Assembly: GCF_005144415.1 (NCBI RefSeq)
Contig: NZ_SWJE01000001.1
Span: 248,001-312,000, forward strand
DNA length: 64,000 nucleotides
Source: Trinickia terrae
GTDB taxonomy: Bacteria > Pseudomonadota > Gammaproteobacteria > Burkholderiales > Burkholderiaceae
Direction: 5' to 3'
Shown here: positions 36,236 through 45,508 of the stretch, piece by piece
Position numbering within the stretch: position 1 is the first letter of the stretch
How the letters are laid out: every line of letters starts with the position of its first letter
Notes under the pieces: model-generated
Told to the model about the DNA's origin: nothing
What the model saw: only the letters and a program-made list of their open reading frames with translations
The model's database searches: none
Position numbers and translations under genes: made by a program

Positions 36236-37303
36236 TTACTGGTCCTCTGTCGAGATGAACGCCATGCCGTGCGGGCTGACCATATTGGTCGCGAGCGGCA
36301 GGAGCGCGCCGCTGCTCATGTCGAGCTGGCCGACATAAGCCGGCACCGCCGGCACGCCGTTCGCAGCGGGTACGCCCGTCGACGCGGAGAATGCCGCGTC
36401 TTTCTGCCAGACGTTCGAGGTGATCTTGTAGATCTTGTTTGCCTTCGTGTCCGACACCAGCAGGTAGCCCTTTCGTGAGGAGGCGAATACCGTGTCGTCG
36501 ATCTGCACGTTGCCGAGCAGCGGCAGGTATTGCGGCTCGGTGCCCGGGCCGCGCCACACGATGAGCTGGCCATCTCCCTGATCGTCGAGCAGGATGTCGC
36601 CCGACGGCGTCGTCGTCATCGAATCCGGGTCGGTCAGGTTGAGCCGCGTCACGTTGCCAAACGGAATGTTGGCGGCGGCAGGCATGCCGGAGAACACGGC
36701 GGAGACTTCGATCGTGCCGTTCGACTCGAGGATCGCCCGCACGATCGAGGGACCGTTGTTGTGGCCGCTCGCGTCGAGAGTGGGATTGGATGCGCTCAAG
36801 TAGGCTTGGCCGTCCTTGAATACGATGTCGTCGTAACCGCCACCGTGCGGCGGCTTGCCGAAGACATAGCGCGTGGTCCTGCCCGTCGACGAGTCGATCG
36901 TGACGAGGTTCGCATTCGCGTCCTCGTTTTGCACCGCCCAGATCTCGCGGTTGTAGGGATTGACCTTCAGGCCGTCGTTGTGTCCCGCTACGGTAATGCT
37001 CCTCAGGACATTGCCGTCTCTCGAGTATTCGACTATCTGGCTTTGCGCGTTGCCGGAACCATCCGGCGCGCCTCCGTTTGCATAGGCGATCCAGATGTGG
37101 TTATCGATCACGGCGATCGAGTCCGGCGCACTGGAGCCGGCGGGAGGCGAGGCGAAGACGCTGATGGTGAAGCCCGGCGTGGTGACCGGACCCGATGGCG
37201 TTTGCGCAGCGGCGCCGCCGGCCGCGAAACAGAAAGCGGCGAATGCCAGCGTGGTGCGATTCAAAATGCGGCTGCTTGAAACAAGCGGTCGAATGCGACG
37301 CAT
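36236..37303 (-). CDS. Secreted six-bladed beta-propeller protein (NHL/SMP-30-like)
   Basis: A 355-residue exported protein. The signal peptide spans about 33 residues (NRTTLAFAAFCFAAGGAAAQ, cut near AAAQ). The mature part consists of repeated four-strand blades with recurring GNVLRSITVAGHNDGLKVNP, EIWAVQNEDANANLVTIDSS and ATPSGDILLDDQGDGQLIV-like patterns, as in NHL or SMP-30/gluconolactonase propellers. No catalytic metal site could be identified with confidence. ATG 37303 has an AGGAG site; the frame stays open upstream but lacks protein character. Confidence 0.75.
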   Translation of the reverse strand: MRRIRPLVSSSRILNRTTLAFAAFCFAAGGAAAQTPSGPVTTPGFTISVFASPPAGSSAPDSIAVIDNHIWIAYANGGAPDGSGNAQSQIVEYSRDGNVLRSITVAGHNDGLKVNPYNREIWAVQNEDANANLVTIDSSTGRTTRYVFGKPPHGGGYDDIVFKDGQAYLSASNPTLDASGHNNGPSIVRAILESNGTIEVSAVFSGMPAAANIPFGNVTRLNLTDPDSMTTTPSGDILLDDQGDGQLIVWRGPGTEPQYLPLLGNVQIDDTVFASSRKGYLLVSDTKANKIYKITSNVWQKDAAFSASTGVPAANGVPAVPAYVGQLDMSSGALLPLATNMVSPHGMAFISTEDQ

Positions 37304-37674
37304 GTTTTGCTCCTGGGACGTTGACGCGATTGGGGGGACGGACATGTAGGACGGATCGGCCGTAATGGGCAGTAACGATGCGTAAGTTATGGAAGCATTC
37401 GAATGTGACTGAGGGGTGACGTGTGCGGAAAGAAAATCAACAAAAAATCGCTCGCGGAGCGGTTGAACAACCGTATGGATTTCGGCCGGTTCGGGGACGC
37501 TGAATGACAACGGACTTCGCCGCAAATAAGGCGGCACAGCGCAAGGGTTACGCACCGTCGCCGATACTCGCCGAGGTGGATTCAGTCCACGTGATCGGTT
37601 GAATCCGGCAAGCCGAATGACTGAACGCAAATGAAAAAGACTTGTATGAAAAGACGTGGCGCCCGGTTTTTTTC
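37304..37674. other. 371-bp intergenic region
   Basis: This region separates the divergent beta-propeller and truncated cupin genes. It is moderately AT-rich near 37360-37450 and could hold the promoter of the propeller gene. The only notable symmetry is GTGGA-N5-TCCAC at 37576-37590. No gene is supported. Confidence 0.5.
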
Positions 37675-37959
37675 ATGCCGATTTTTGTTGCCGGTATTCT
37701 TTTGGCGGAGGGCGGCACGGCCAGCGATGTTCAAGCGGCCGTGCCGGGCGTCACCGTTACGCCGCTCGCGCATACCACCCATTCGTGGGACGGCGGCCAA
37801 TACACGCACTATCCGCAGGGCGTTCCGCTCGTCGATGTGCAGCGCGTCTATATTCCCGCGCACACGGTGCCGCCGTGGCATACCCACGCAGTTGTCAACG
37901 CTGTTTACCTTTTGAGTGGTGTGGAAGGGTTGCCGTTGCGTACTCTCGTTAAAAACTGA
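37675..37959 (+). pseudogene. Cupin-domain exported protein, 3' truncated
   Basis: From ATG 37675 a signal-like segment (MPIFVAGILLAEGGTASDVQ) leads into the first half of a cupin: PGVTVTPLAHTTHSWDGGQY, VYIPAHTVPPWHTHAVVNAV. The metal-binding HxH of cupin motif 1 is there. After YLLSG, where the strand-turn and motif 2 should follow, the sequence becomes unrelated (VEGLPLRTLVKN) and stops. About 60 C-terminal residues are missing. The remnant is 17 bp upstream of the ABM gene and may now only serve as its leader. Confidence 0.65.
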
Positions 37960-37976
37960 TTTTCAAGGAATATGGC

Positions 37977-38267
37977 ATGTCGGAAATTTCCGTTGTCGCT
38001 GTCAATGTTGCAAAGGCGGGTAAGGAAGATGAACTGGCCGCTCTGCTGTCTGGTCTCATTGCGCCTACTGCGAACGATGCGGGCATGATCCGATACGAAC
38101 TGCATCGCGATCTGGACGACCCTGGCATCTTCGTATTTCATGAGATATGGGAGAGCCGCAAGGCATTGGATGCTCACTTGAGCACCGAGCATATCGCGAG
38201 GTACCGGCAACTCTCGCCGGACCTCGTTGAACGTAAGGAATTGTTCATCACCGCAAAAATTGGCTGA
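37977..38267 (+). CDS. Antibiotic-biosynthesis-monooxygenase (ABM/YgiN)-family protein
   Basis: A 96-residue dimeric ferredoxin-like ABM protein, often acting on quinols or other aromatic compounds without a cofactor. Typical features: VVAVNVAKAGKEDELAALLS, MIRYELHRDLDDPGIFVFHE, IWESRKALDAHLSTEHI. It ends 6 bp before the DHA2 exporter start, so the two are co-expressed. This pairing suggests joint modification and export of a quinone or aromatic toxin. Confidence 0.85.
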   Translation: MSEISVVAVNVAKAGKEDELAALLSGLIAPTANDAGMIRYELHRDLDDPGIFVFHEIWESRKALDAHLSTEHIARYRQLSPDLVERKELFITAKIG

Positions 38268-38273
38268 TTGCAC

Positions 38274-39968
38274 ATGCCTCCTCACATGCGTTCCCCCGAT
38301 GGCGCAGGCATGCTGCAAACGGCTCCGTCCAACCCAAGTGCGCAATCGGGCTCGAGCGCCGTTCCCAACTCGAGCACTCGATCGTTCGGCCAGTCGCTGC
38401 TGGCCATGCTGGGTATCGGCCTCGTCAACATGCTGGTGGCGCTCGATCAAACCACCGTCAGCACGGCGCTTCCTTCGATTGTCGCCACGCTGAACGGGTT
38501 CGGGTATTACACGTGGATCGCGAGCGCTTATCTTCTGGCGCAGGTCATTGCGGTGCCGATCTTTGGCCGGCTGGGGGATTACTACGGGCGCAAGCCGTTC
38601 GTCCTCGCGGCCATCGCAACGTTCACCATCGCGTCCGCGCTTTGCGCGGCGGCTCCCACGATGGGCGCGTTGATCGCGGCGCGCGCGTTGCAGGGCATTG
38701 GCGCGGGCATGATGACCGGAACCGCCTTTGCGTCCATTCCCGATCTGTTCCCGGATCCGAAGGCGCGCACGCGCTGGCAAGTCGTGCTTGCCGCGGCTTA
38801 CGGCATCGGCACGTCAGCCGGTCCGTCCCTGGGCGGTTTCCTGACCGATCACTCCGGCTGGCGTTCGACCTTCCTGATCAATCTTCCCGTGGGATTGGTG
38901 GCCGCATGGTGCGTTCGGCGCTATCTTCCGCGCTTTGTGCCGGCCGCGCGCGGGGCTGTGCGGATCGATTACCTCGGCGCGCTGCTTCTCTCGCTCTCGC
39001 TTGCGTGCCTGCTGCTTGCCTTTGGCGAGGTGCAAAGCGCCGCGTTCCTGCCGCCGAGAGCGATCGTGATCGCCTGTCTGCCGGTGCTGTTAGGCCTGTT
39101 CTATGCCTGCGAAAAACGCGCTATCGCGCCGATCGTACCGCTAGGCTTGCTGCACAACCGGCAAATGATCATGCTCCTTTGCTTGTCGTTGCTCACGGGC
39201 GCGATCATGTTTTCGCTCATCTTTTACGTGCCGCTGCTGCTGCAGGCCGGGTTCAATCTGTCGGCAACCGATGCGGGGAAGCTGGCGACGCCCCTGGCAG
39301 GCAGCGTGGCAGTCGGAAGCCTGCTGAACACGCGCGTGGTGACGCGCCTGAGGCGGCCGGCGACCGTCCTGCTGATCGGCTTTTCGCTTCTCGTGCTGGC
39401 ATGCGCCGGCGTCTCCGGGGTGACTGCGGGAAGCGGGCACGTGCTGCTGGAGATGTCGCTGCTTTGCGGCGGGATGGGGCTCGGGCTGATATTGAACAAC
39501 CTGAACATATTTGCTCAAGAGACCGCGGGGCAACGGCAGGTGGGTATCGCGACGTCCCTGATTCAGTCCGCGAGAATGATCGGCGGACTCCTGGGTGTTT
39601 CGACGATTGGCGCATGGGTGTCGTGGCGCTACTCAACGCGTGTGGGCGGCGTGCTCGATGCGCTTTCCGGTCGAACCGCGAGCCGGCCTTGGGCCGCGTT
39701 GTTCGACGATCCGCAGGTGTTGGTCGATCCGCACAAGCAGTCGATGGTCCTGCATCGGCTGGCGAACGCGCCGTTCAGCGGGGATCAAGCCGTCGAATCG
39801 CTGCGGCAGATGTTTGTGGCTGTGCTGCACTCGGGTTTCTACTTGACGGCGGGGCTGGGGGCTCTTGGGTTGGCGATCGCGTTGACTGTATTGGATATCG
39901 AGTTCACGAAAGACACGCCAGCGGCCCGCGATGAGACGCGAGGCGTGGGAACGAGTGAGATTGCGTGA
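38274..39968 (+). CDS. DHA2 (EmrB/QacA)-family multidrug exporter
   Basis: A 564-residue MFS exporter with 14 predicted spans. Motif A (GRLGDYYGRKP), motif C-like region (AAYGIGTSAGPSLGGFLTD) and ALDQTTVSTALPSI in TM1 are typical of drug:H+ antiporters. A non-conserved polar N-terminus of about 40 residues precedes TM1. ATG 38274 follows the ABM gene almost directly. The substrate is unknown; quinones or biocides fit the partner gene. Confidence 0.92.
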   Translation: MPPHMRSPDGAGMLQTAPSNPSAQSGSSAVPNSSTRSFGQSLLAMLGIGLVNMLVALDQTTVSTALPSIVATLNGFGYYTWIASAYLLAQVIAVPIFGRLGDYYGRKPFVLAAIATFTIASALCAAAPTMGALIAARALQGIGAGMMTGTAFASIPDLFPDPKARTRWQVVLAAAYGIGTSAGPSLGGFLTDHSGWRSTFLINLPVGLVAAWCVRRYLPRFVPAARGAVRIDYLGALLLSLSLACLLLAFGEVQSAAFLPPRAIVIACLPVLLGLFYACEKRAIAPIVPLGLLHNRQMIMLLCLSLLTGAIMFSLIFYVPLLLQAGFNLSATDAGKLATPLAGSVAVGSLLNTRVVTRLRRPATVLLIGFSLLVLACAGVSGVTAGSGHVLLEMSLLCGGMGLGLILNNLNIFAQETAGQRQVGIATSLIQSARMIGGLLGVSTIGAWVSWRYSTRVGGVLDALSGRTASRPWAALFDDPQVLVDPHKQSMVLHRLANAPFSGDQAVESLRQMFVAVLHSGFYLTAGLGALGLAIALTVLDIEFTKDTPAARDETRGVGTSEIA

Positions 39969-40112
39969 GTTCGGCAGGGAGCTTGCGGCCGTCGGAAATC
40001 AACGGATCAGACAAATCGATTGTCTTGAGCGCCAATCGGCATTTAGCCATGCCGAACCGGCGAGCCGCATGTACGATAGAACTCGTTGATCCAATGAGTT
40101 TCGGGAGGCGCC

Positions 40113-40304
40113 ATGAAAGCGGTGTGCCCGCTGCACGGGCCAACGACAATCGTCGGCACGAATGCGTTCGGGTTTCCGGTTTATGCGTGCTGCTGCGAGG
40201 ATGTGCCCCATTTGGCGCCGCCAGACGCATGCACGAGGGCGCCGACGCAAAGCGGATCCGCTCCGCAGCAGCAACCTCAGCAACCGAAGGCGCAAAAAGA
40301 ATGA
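40113..40304 (+). CDS. Small cysteine-rich hypothetical protein
   Basis: A 63-residue frame with a GGGAGG ribosome site. The first half (KAVCPLHGPTTIVGTNAFGF, PVYACCCEDVPHLAPP) has four cysteines and a CPxH...CCC arrangement that could bind zinc. The second half is a disordered PQQQPQQ tail. No family is recognised; a tiny real gene is plausible. Confidence 0.45.
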   Translation: MKAVCPLHGPTTIVGTNAFGFPVYACCCEDVPHLAPPDACTRAPTQSGSAPQQQPQQPKAQKE

Positions 40305-40336
40305 CGCTGACGATCAGCCTGCTGCCCCTGTGCTGA

Positions 40337-41233
40337 TCAATGCCGCCGCAAGTGCTCGATGACTGCATCCGCCACCGCGTCCGGCGCTTCGCGTGGCGGA
40401 AAGTGTCCGGCGCCATCGATGACGATGCGCCGATATCCCGCTGAAAAATGACCCTCCTGGCCTTCCGACGTGGCCGGCTCGTCGCAGAGATCCGCGCCGC
40501 CCTGGATCATCAGTGTCGGCACGTCGACGGTCTCGATCGTGTGCAGCTTCGCGTACAGCGCGTCATAACGCGGATCGGAGAGTTCATCCTTGCGCCAACG
40601 GCGCCGATAGCCATTGAGCGTGATCGGCACCCAGTCGGGATTGTCGAAGCTCTCGGCGGTGCGTGCGAACTCGTCTTCGCCGAACCATCCGCCGGGCGAC
40701 CACGTGTCCCACTGAATCCGCGCGAAGCCCTTGGGATCGCGACGCACGGCGTCCGGCCCGCCGTCGAGCGACATGAACCACTGATACCAGAAGCGGCGCG
40801 CTTGCGAGAAGTCCGGTAGCACGAAAGCGCCGCGCGGCTGAAACGCCAGCGCGATCGCAGCGATGCTGTTGACGCGCTCGGGGAAGAGGGCGGCGATGGT
40901 ATAGGCCGCACGCGCGCCCCAATCGTGGCCGACGACTTCGAATCGCGCGAGACCCAGTGCGTCGGCCAGATCGATCGCGTCCTGCGCGAGCGCGACGCCC
41001 GAGCCGTCGCGCACCGTATCGGGGGACAGGAACGTAGTTTGCCCGCTGCCGCGCAGGTTCGGCGTAATGGTGCGGAATCCGGCCTGGTTCAGCCGCGCCG
41101 CCACGGGCTTCCACGCGCGCGCCGCGTCGGGCCAGCCGTGCAGCAGGATGACGGGCGGGCCGTCGCCGGGCCCGGCGTCTTCATAGGCGATGTCCAGTAT
41201 GTCGGTCAGGGCGTGTCCGATGCGCTCGTTCAT
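40337..41233 (-). CDS. Alpha/beta hydrolase, epoxide-hydrolase type
   Basis: A 298-residue alpha/beta hydrolase. HGWPDAARAWKPV supplies the HGxP oxyanion motif, and GHDWGARAAY has Asp as nucleophile, as in epoxide hydrolases and haloalkane dehalogenases. The catalytic His is in DGAGHFPPREAP. The substrate is unknown. ATG 41233 is chosen for its GGAG site over an in-frame ATG seven codons earlier. It is divergent from yjbQ. Confidence 0.88.
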   Translation of the reverse strand: MNERIGHALTDILDIAYEDAGPGDGPPVILLHGWPDAARAWKPVAARLNQAGFRTITPNLRGSGQTTFLSPDTVRDGSGVALAQDAIDLADALGLARFEVVGHDWGARAAYTIAALFPERVNSIAAIALAFQPRGAFVLPDFSQARRFWYQWFMSLDGGPDAVRRDPKGFARIQWDTWSPGGWFGEDEFARTAESFDNPDWVPITLNGYRRRWRKDELSDPRYDALYAKLHTIETVDVPTLMIQGGADLCDEPATSEGQEGHFSAGYRRIVIDGAGHFPPREAPDAVADAVIEHLRRH

Positions 41234-41347
41234 CTCCGGTTCTCCAGGCTTCACGCGCGGAGGTTAAGCTTACTGCTAAGCGGATATCCGCGTGCAGGGG
41301 GCGAAAGCCGCCCAAGCCTGACTACAACATACAATAGGAGAGACCCC

Positions 41348-41767
41348 ATGAAACAGGCCATCACTCACATCAGCGTGGACACGCGCGGACGCGGGCTCAT
41401 GGAGATCACGTCGCAATTGCAAGGCTGGATCGACGAGCAAGGCGTCCAGACCGGCTTGCTGACGGTGTTTTGTCAGCACACGTCGGCGTCGCTGCTGATC
41501 CAGGAGAACGCCGATCCGTCGGTGCAGCGCGACATCGGCGCCTATTTCGAGCGCATCGCGCCGGAAGACCCGCTGCGCTACGAGCACGACACCGAGGGCT
41601 CGGACGACATGCCAGCGCACCTGCGCACCGCCTTGACGCAGGTGCACCTGGCGATACCGGTCGAGCGCGGGGCGCTCACGCTCGGCACGTGGCAGGGGGT
41701 CTATGTGTTCGAGCACCGCATCCGGCCGCAGCGGCGGAATGTGGTGCTGCATTTGCTTGGGGAGTAG
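41348..41767 (+). CDS. YjbQ family protein (UPF0047)
   Basis: A 139-residue protein of the YjbQ/UPF0047 family, reported to have secondary thiamine-phosphate synthase activity. The conserved LLTVFCQHTSASLLIQENAD block with the Cys/His cluster, HDTEGSDDMPAHLR, GTWQGVYVFEHR and the short C-terminal strand are all intact. It is a single gene between two convergent or divergent units. Confidence 0.9.
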   Translation: MKQAITHISVDTRGRGLMEITSQLQGWIDEQGVQTGLLTVFCQHTSASLLIQENADPSVQRDIGAYFERIAPEDPLRYEHDTEGSDDMPAHLRTALTQVHLAIPVERGALTLGTWQGVYVFEHRIRPQRRNVVLHLLGE

Positions 41768-41789
41768 GGGATAGGCCGGCTCCGCCGGC

Positions 41790-42812
41790 TCACTTCCCCC
41801 GCCGCTTCCGATACTGATCGGCCACCACCGCGGCAACGATGATCACGCCTTTCACGATCTCCTGAAGATACGAGTCGATCCCGAGAAACGTAAACCCGCT
41901 CGAAATCACGCCGAGGATCAACGCGCCGATCACCGTACCCGTGATCCTGCCGACGCCGCCCGCCAGGCTCGTGCCGCCGATCACCGCGGCGGCGATCGCG
42001 TCGAGCTCGTACGACATGCCCATGCCCGACTGGCTCGTCTGCGCCCGCGCCGACACCACGACGCCGGCGAGCCCCGTCAGCAGCCCCGCCAGCGTATACA
42101 CCGCGATCAGGTTGCGTCCCACCAAAATGCCCGAGACGCGCGCAGCCTGCACGTTGCCGCCGATCGCATAGAGGCACTTGCCGAAGCGCGTATAGCGCAG
42201 CACCACGTGAAAGACGAGCGCCGCAACGAGAAAGATCGCCACCGGCTTGGCGCCGCCGCCGATCGCCGCGTACGCATCGGTGAAGCTGCTGATCGGCTGC
42301 CCGTGCGTGTAGTAGCGCGCGAATCCGCGCGCCGACACCATCATGCCGAGCGTGACGATGAAAGACGGCACGCCCGTTCGCACGATCAGCGAGCCGTTGA
42401 CGAGCCCGCACAGTCCGCCTGCGAGCACGCCGGCCATGACCGGCACGATCACGGGCAGGTCGATGAGGCCCGGAAACACGACGCGCCCATAGCCGGCCGT
42501 TTGCGCGATGCTGCCGGCGATCATTGCGGAGAGCGCCACGACCGATCCCGACGAGAGGTCGATGCCGCCCGCGATGATGATCATCGTCACGCCGACGGCG
42601 ATGAGCCCGATCTCGGAGACGCGCAGCACCATGATCAACAGTCCCTGCGGGTTGTAGAGGAACGATTGTCCGCGCTGGATCCATCCGAGCGCTTCGAAGA
42701 CGAGTGCAATCGCGACGAGCACCAGCAGGATGCTGGTTTCCTGCGGCATGCGCCATTTTTGCCGCGGTGGCGCGGCGTCGAGTTCGGGACTGAGTACGGC
42801 GGAATTGCGCAT
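41790..42812 (-). CDS. Sugar/inositol ABC transporter permease (RbsC/IatP-like)
   Basis: A 340-residue membrane protein with 8-10 hydrophobic segments of the ribose/inositol permease type: GVTMIIIAGGIDLSSGSVVA and the CLYAIGGNVQAARVSGI docking region. ATG 42812 is chosen from the AAGGAG site; an in-frame ATG 18 bp upstream is less well placed. It is the last gene of the leftward rhizopine/inositol-like operon and ends 22 bp before the convergent yjbQ stop. Confidence 0.92.
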   Translation of the reverse strand: MRNSAVLSPELDAAPPRQKWRMPQETSILLVLVAIALVFEALGWIQRGQSFLYNPQGLLIMVLRVSEIGLIAVGVTMIIIAGGIDLSSGSVVALSAMIAGSIAQTAGYGRVVFPGLIDLPVIVPVMAGVLAGGLCGLVNGSLIVRTGVPSFIVTLGMMVSARGFARYYTHGQPISSFTDAYAAIGGGAKPVAIFLVAALVFHVVLRYTRFGKCLYAIGGNVQAARVSGILVGRNLIAVYTLAGLLTGLAGVVVSARAQTSQSGMGMSYELDAIAAAVIGGTSLAGGVGRITGTVIGALILGVISSGFTFLGIDSYLQEIVKGVIIVAAVVADQYRKRRGK

Positions 42813-42862
42813 GTTCGTCTCCTTGGCCATCTTCGATGGGGATAGTCCGTTTGCCCGGCGCG

Positions 42863-44404
42863 TCAGAGCGCTTCGCCCGACGCGAGCGTCATGATCGCTT
42901 CCTGCGTCGCGATCGGGCGCGGCAGGATGCCGTTGGCGCGGCGCTCGTGCATCACGAGGATGCGGTCGCTCATGCCCATCACCTCGGGCAGCTCCGACGA
43001 GATCAGGATGATCGCCACGCCTCGCTTCGCGAGCTGCGAGATCAGTGCGTGAATCTCGGCCTTGGCGCCGACGTCCACGCCGCGTGTCGGCTCGTCGAGG
43101 ATCAGGATCTTCGGCTGGTTCAAGAGCCAGCGCGCGAGCAGGACCTTCTGCTGGTTGCCGCCGCTCAGGTTCTCGATGATTTCGTGAAGGCCCGGCGTCT
43201 TGACCGCGAGCTGCCGGCACATCTGCGAGCACGACGCATCGACGCGCCGCTGCCGCACGAAGCCGAGCGCCGAATGCTTCGGCAGCGCGGAGATCTGCAT
43301 GTTCTCGCCGACAGAGAGCTTGAGAAACAGCCCGCTGTCCTTGCGGTCCTCGGTCAGAAACGCCATGCCGGCCGCAATCGCCTGCCGGGGCGAACGGATC
43401 GCCGTGCGCCTGCCGTCGATCAGCACTTCGCCGGCATCGGCCGGCCGCACGCCGAAGAGCGCTTCCATCACTTCGGTGCGGCCCGAGCCCATCAGGCCGG
43501 CGAAGCCGAGAATCTCGCCGTAGCGCAGCTCGAAGCTGACATTCGAGAACACGCCCGAGACGCCGAGGCCGCGCACGGCAAGCGCGACTTCGCCGTGCTC
43601 GACTTCGATCTTCGGAAACACCTGGTCGAGCTCTCGGCCCACCATCGCGGCGATCAGCGAGGTCTTGTCGAACTCGCTCGCGGCTCGCGTGACGATGTGA
43701 TGGCCGTCGCGGAAGATCGAGATGTCGTCGGCGATGCGGAACACCTCGTCCATCTTGTGCGTGATGTAGATGATCGCCTTGCCGCGCGCCTTCAGGTCGC
43801 CGATGATCCGGAACAGGTGCTCGACTTCCCTGTCGGTGATCGCCGAGGTCGGCTCGTCCATGATCAGCAGGTCGGAATCGAACGACACGGCCTTGGCGAT
43901 CTCGACCATCTGCCGGTTCGCGATGCTGAGCGTGCCGAGCGGCGTCTGCGGATCGATCTCGATGGCGAGCGCTTCGAACAGTTCGCTCGTGCGGCGGTTG
44001 AGCGCGTTGTGCTTGATGAGGCCCATCGCATTGCGCGGCTCGCGGCCGATCCAGATGTTCTCGGCCACGGTCATGCCGGGCACGAGGTTGAGCTCCTGGT
44101 GGATCATCGCGATGCCTTTGCCGAGCGCGTCGCGCGGGTTTTTCAGGGCGACGGGCCGGCCCTTGAAGAGAAGCGAGCCGGCGTCGGGTGCCTGGACGCC
44201 CGCGACGATCTTCATCATCGTCGACTTGCCCGCGCCGTTCTCGCCCATCAAGGCATGCACGCGGCCGGCGTGGATCTCGATCGAGACGTCGTCGAGCGCG
44301 ACGACGCCCGGAAACGCCTTGCGGATATTGCGCGCCGCGAACAAGGGCGCGGCGTTCGAGCGGACTGCCAAAGAGGCGCGCTCGAGCGTGCTGAGTTCAG
44401 ACAT
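42863..44404 (-). CDS. Sugar/inositol ABC transporter ATPase, two ABC modules (RbsA/IatA-like)
   Basis: A 513-residue tandem ABC protein. The first module has Walker [29 protein letters not shown] and [16 protein letters not shown]. The second has a degenerate Walker A ([10 protein letters not shown]) but an intact signature [15 protein letters not shown] and [13 protein letters not shown]. This asymmetry is normal for ribose/galactose/inositol importers. It lies 50 bp before the permease and 67 bp after the binding protein. Confidence 0.95.
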   Translation of the reverse strand: MSELSTLERASLAVRSNAAPLFAARNIRKAFPGVVALDDVSIEIHAGRVHALMGENGAGKSTMMKIVAGVQAPDAGSLLFKGRPVALKNPRDALGKGIAMIHQELNLVPGMTVAENIWIGREPRNAMGLIKHNALNRRTSELFEALAIEIDPQTPLGTLSIANRQMVEIAKAVSFDSDLLIMDEPTSAITDREVEHLFRIIGDLKARGKAIIYITHKMDEVFRIADDISIFRDGHHIVTRAASEFDKTSLIAAMVGRELDQVFPKIEVEHGEVALAVRGLGVSGVFSNVSFELRYGEILGFAGLMGSGRTEVMEALFGVRPADAGEVLIDGRRTAIRSPRQAIAAGMAFLTEDRKDSGLFLKLSVGENMQISALPKHSALGFVRQRRVDASCSQMCRQLAVKTPGLHEIIENLSGGNQQKVLLARWLLNQPKILILDEPTRGVDVGAKAEIHALISQLAKRGVAIILISSELPEVMGMSDRILVMHERRANGILPRPIATQEAIMTLASGEAL

Positions 44405-44471
44405 GACGACACTCCTTCAAGCTGAGGGAGCGGGGCACGCTGCCCCGAGGACATGTGCTTCTTTTCCAGGA

Positions 44472-45398
44472 CTACTTGTTCAGGAACGTCTTGTAGTTGT
44501 CGGGCGTGACGAGCTGGTAGGGAATCCAGGTTTCCTTCGGCACGCTCTTGTCGCCGCCCGCGACCTTGAGCGCGGCATCGACGGCCTGCGCGCCTTGTCC
44601 GCGGCCGTCCTGGAACACGGTGACGGCGAGGTCGCCCTTGGCCATCGCGTTGAGCGCGTCCTTGGTCGCGTCGACGCCGCCGACGAGCACGTCCTTCGGC
44701 GAGACGCCCGCCTGCTTCATCGCGATCAGCGCGCCGAGCGCCATCTCGTCGTTGTTGGCCGCGATGGCGTTGAATTTCTTGCCCGCGCTGAGCCACTGGC
44801 TCACGAGGTTGATGCCCTGGCTGCGGTCGAAATTGGCCGTCTGCTCTTCGACGACATGGATGCCGGGGTTCTTCGCGACGATGTCCTTGACGCCCTTGGT
44901 GCGGTCGCGCGTGGCGTCGGTGGAGAGCTCGCCGAGCATGATCGCGACGTTGCCCTGGCCCTTCATCTGCTTGGCGAGGTAATCCATCTGCAGGTGGCCG
45001 GCGACGAGGCTGTCGGAGCCGACGAAATAGGCGCCGCCGCCCATCGGCTCGTCGGGCTTGCGGTTCACGTAGACGATCGGAATGCCGGCGCGGCGCGCGG
45101 TATCGGTCATGCGCTTGGTCGCCGATGCATCGGCCGGGTTCACGATGATCGCGGAAACGCGCTGCGAGACGAAGCTCTCCACCTGGCTGACCTGGCGTCC
45201 CACGTCGCCTTGGGCATCCTCGAAATCGAGCGTGACGTTCTGCGCCTTGCCTTCGGCGGCCATCGCGTTGCGTACGGTGGTGAGGAAGTTGTCGTCGAAA
45301 TGCGCCATCGAGACGCCGATCGTCGGGTTGGCGAGCGCCGCGATCGGCGCCATCGATGCAAGGGAAAAAGCGCAAAGGGATTGGATCCAGCGGTTCAT
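44472..45398 (-). CDS. Periplasmic sugar-binding protein, inositol/rhizopine type
   Basis: A 308-residue type I periplasmic binding protein. The signal peptide is NRWIQSLCAFSLASMAPIAA, cut after ALA. The mature start PTIGVSMAHFDDNFLTTVRN resembles inositol- and rhizopine-binding proteins (IbpA, MocB) rather than ribose-binding RbsB. Other marks: VSAIIVNPADASATKRMTDT, GELSTDATRDRTKGVKDI and the C-terminal hinge. The IolI-like enzyme next to it supports inositol or a derivative as ligand. ATG 45398 has a GGAGACGAGG leader. Confidence 0.88.
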   Translation of the reverse strand: MNRWIQSLCAFSLASMAPIAALANPTIGVSMAHFDDNFLTTVRNAMAAEGKAQNVTLDFEDAQGDVGRQVSQVESFVSQRVSAIIVNPADASATKRMTDTARRAGIPIVYVNRKPDEPMGGGAYFVGSDSLVAGHLQMDYLAKQMKGQGNVAIMLGELSTDATRDRTKGVKDIVAKNPGIHVVEEQTANFDRSQGINLVSQWLSAGKKFNAIAANNDEMALGALIAMKQAGVSPKDVLVGGVDATKDALNAMAKGDLAVTVFQDGRGQGAQAVDAALKVAGGDKSVPKETWIPYQLVTPDNYKTFLNK

Positions 45399-45508
45399 GC
45401 CTCGTCTCCAATGTATTGTCGAATTTGAAGGCACGGCTGCCGGTCTGGCGCCGGTTCATGCGCGTGCCGCGTGGTTTGCTGCTTGGTGTTGCGTTGGGAT
45501 GCTCGCCG

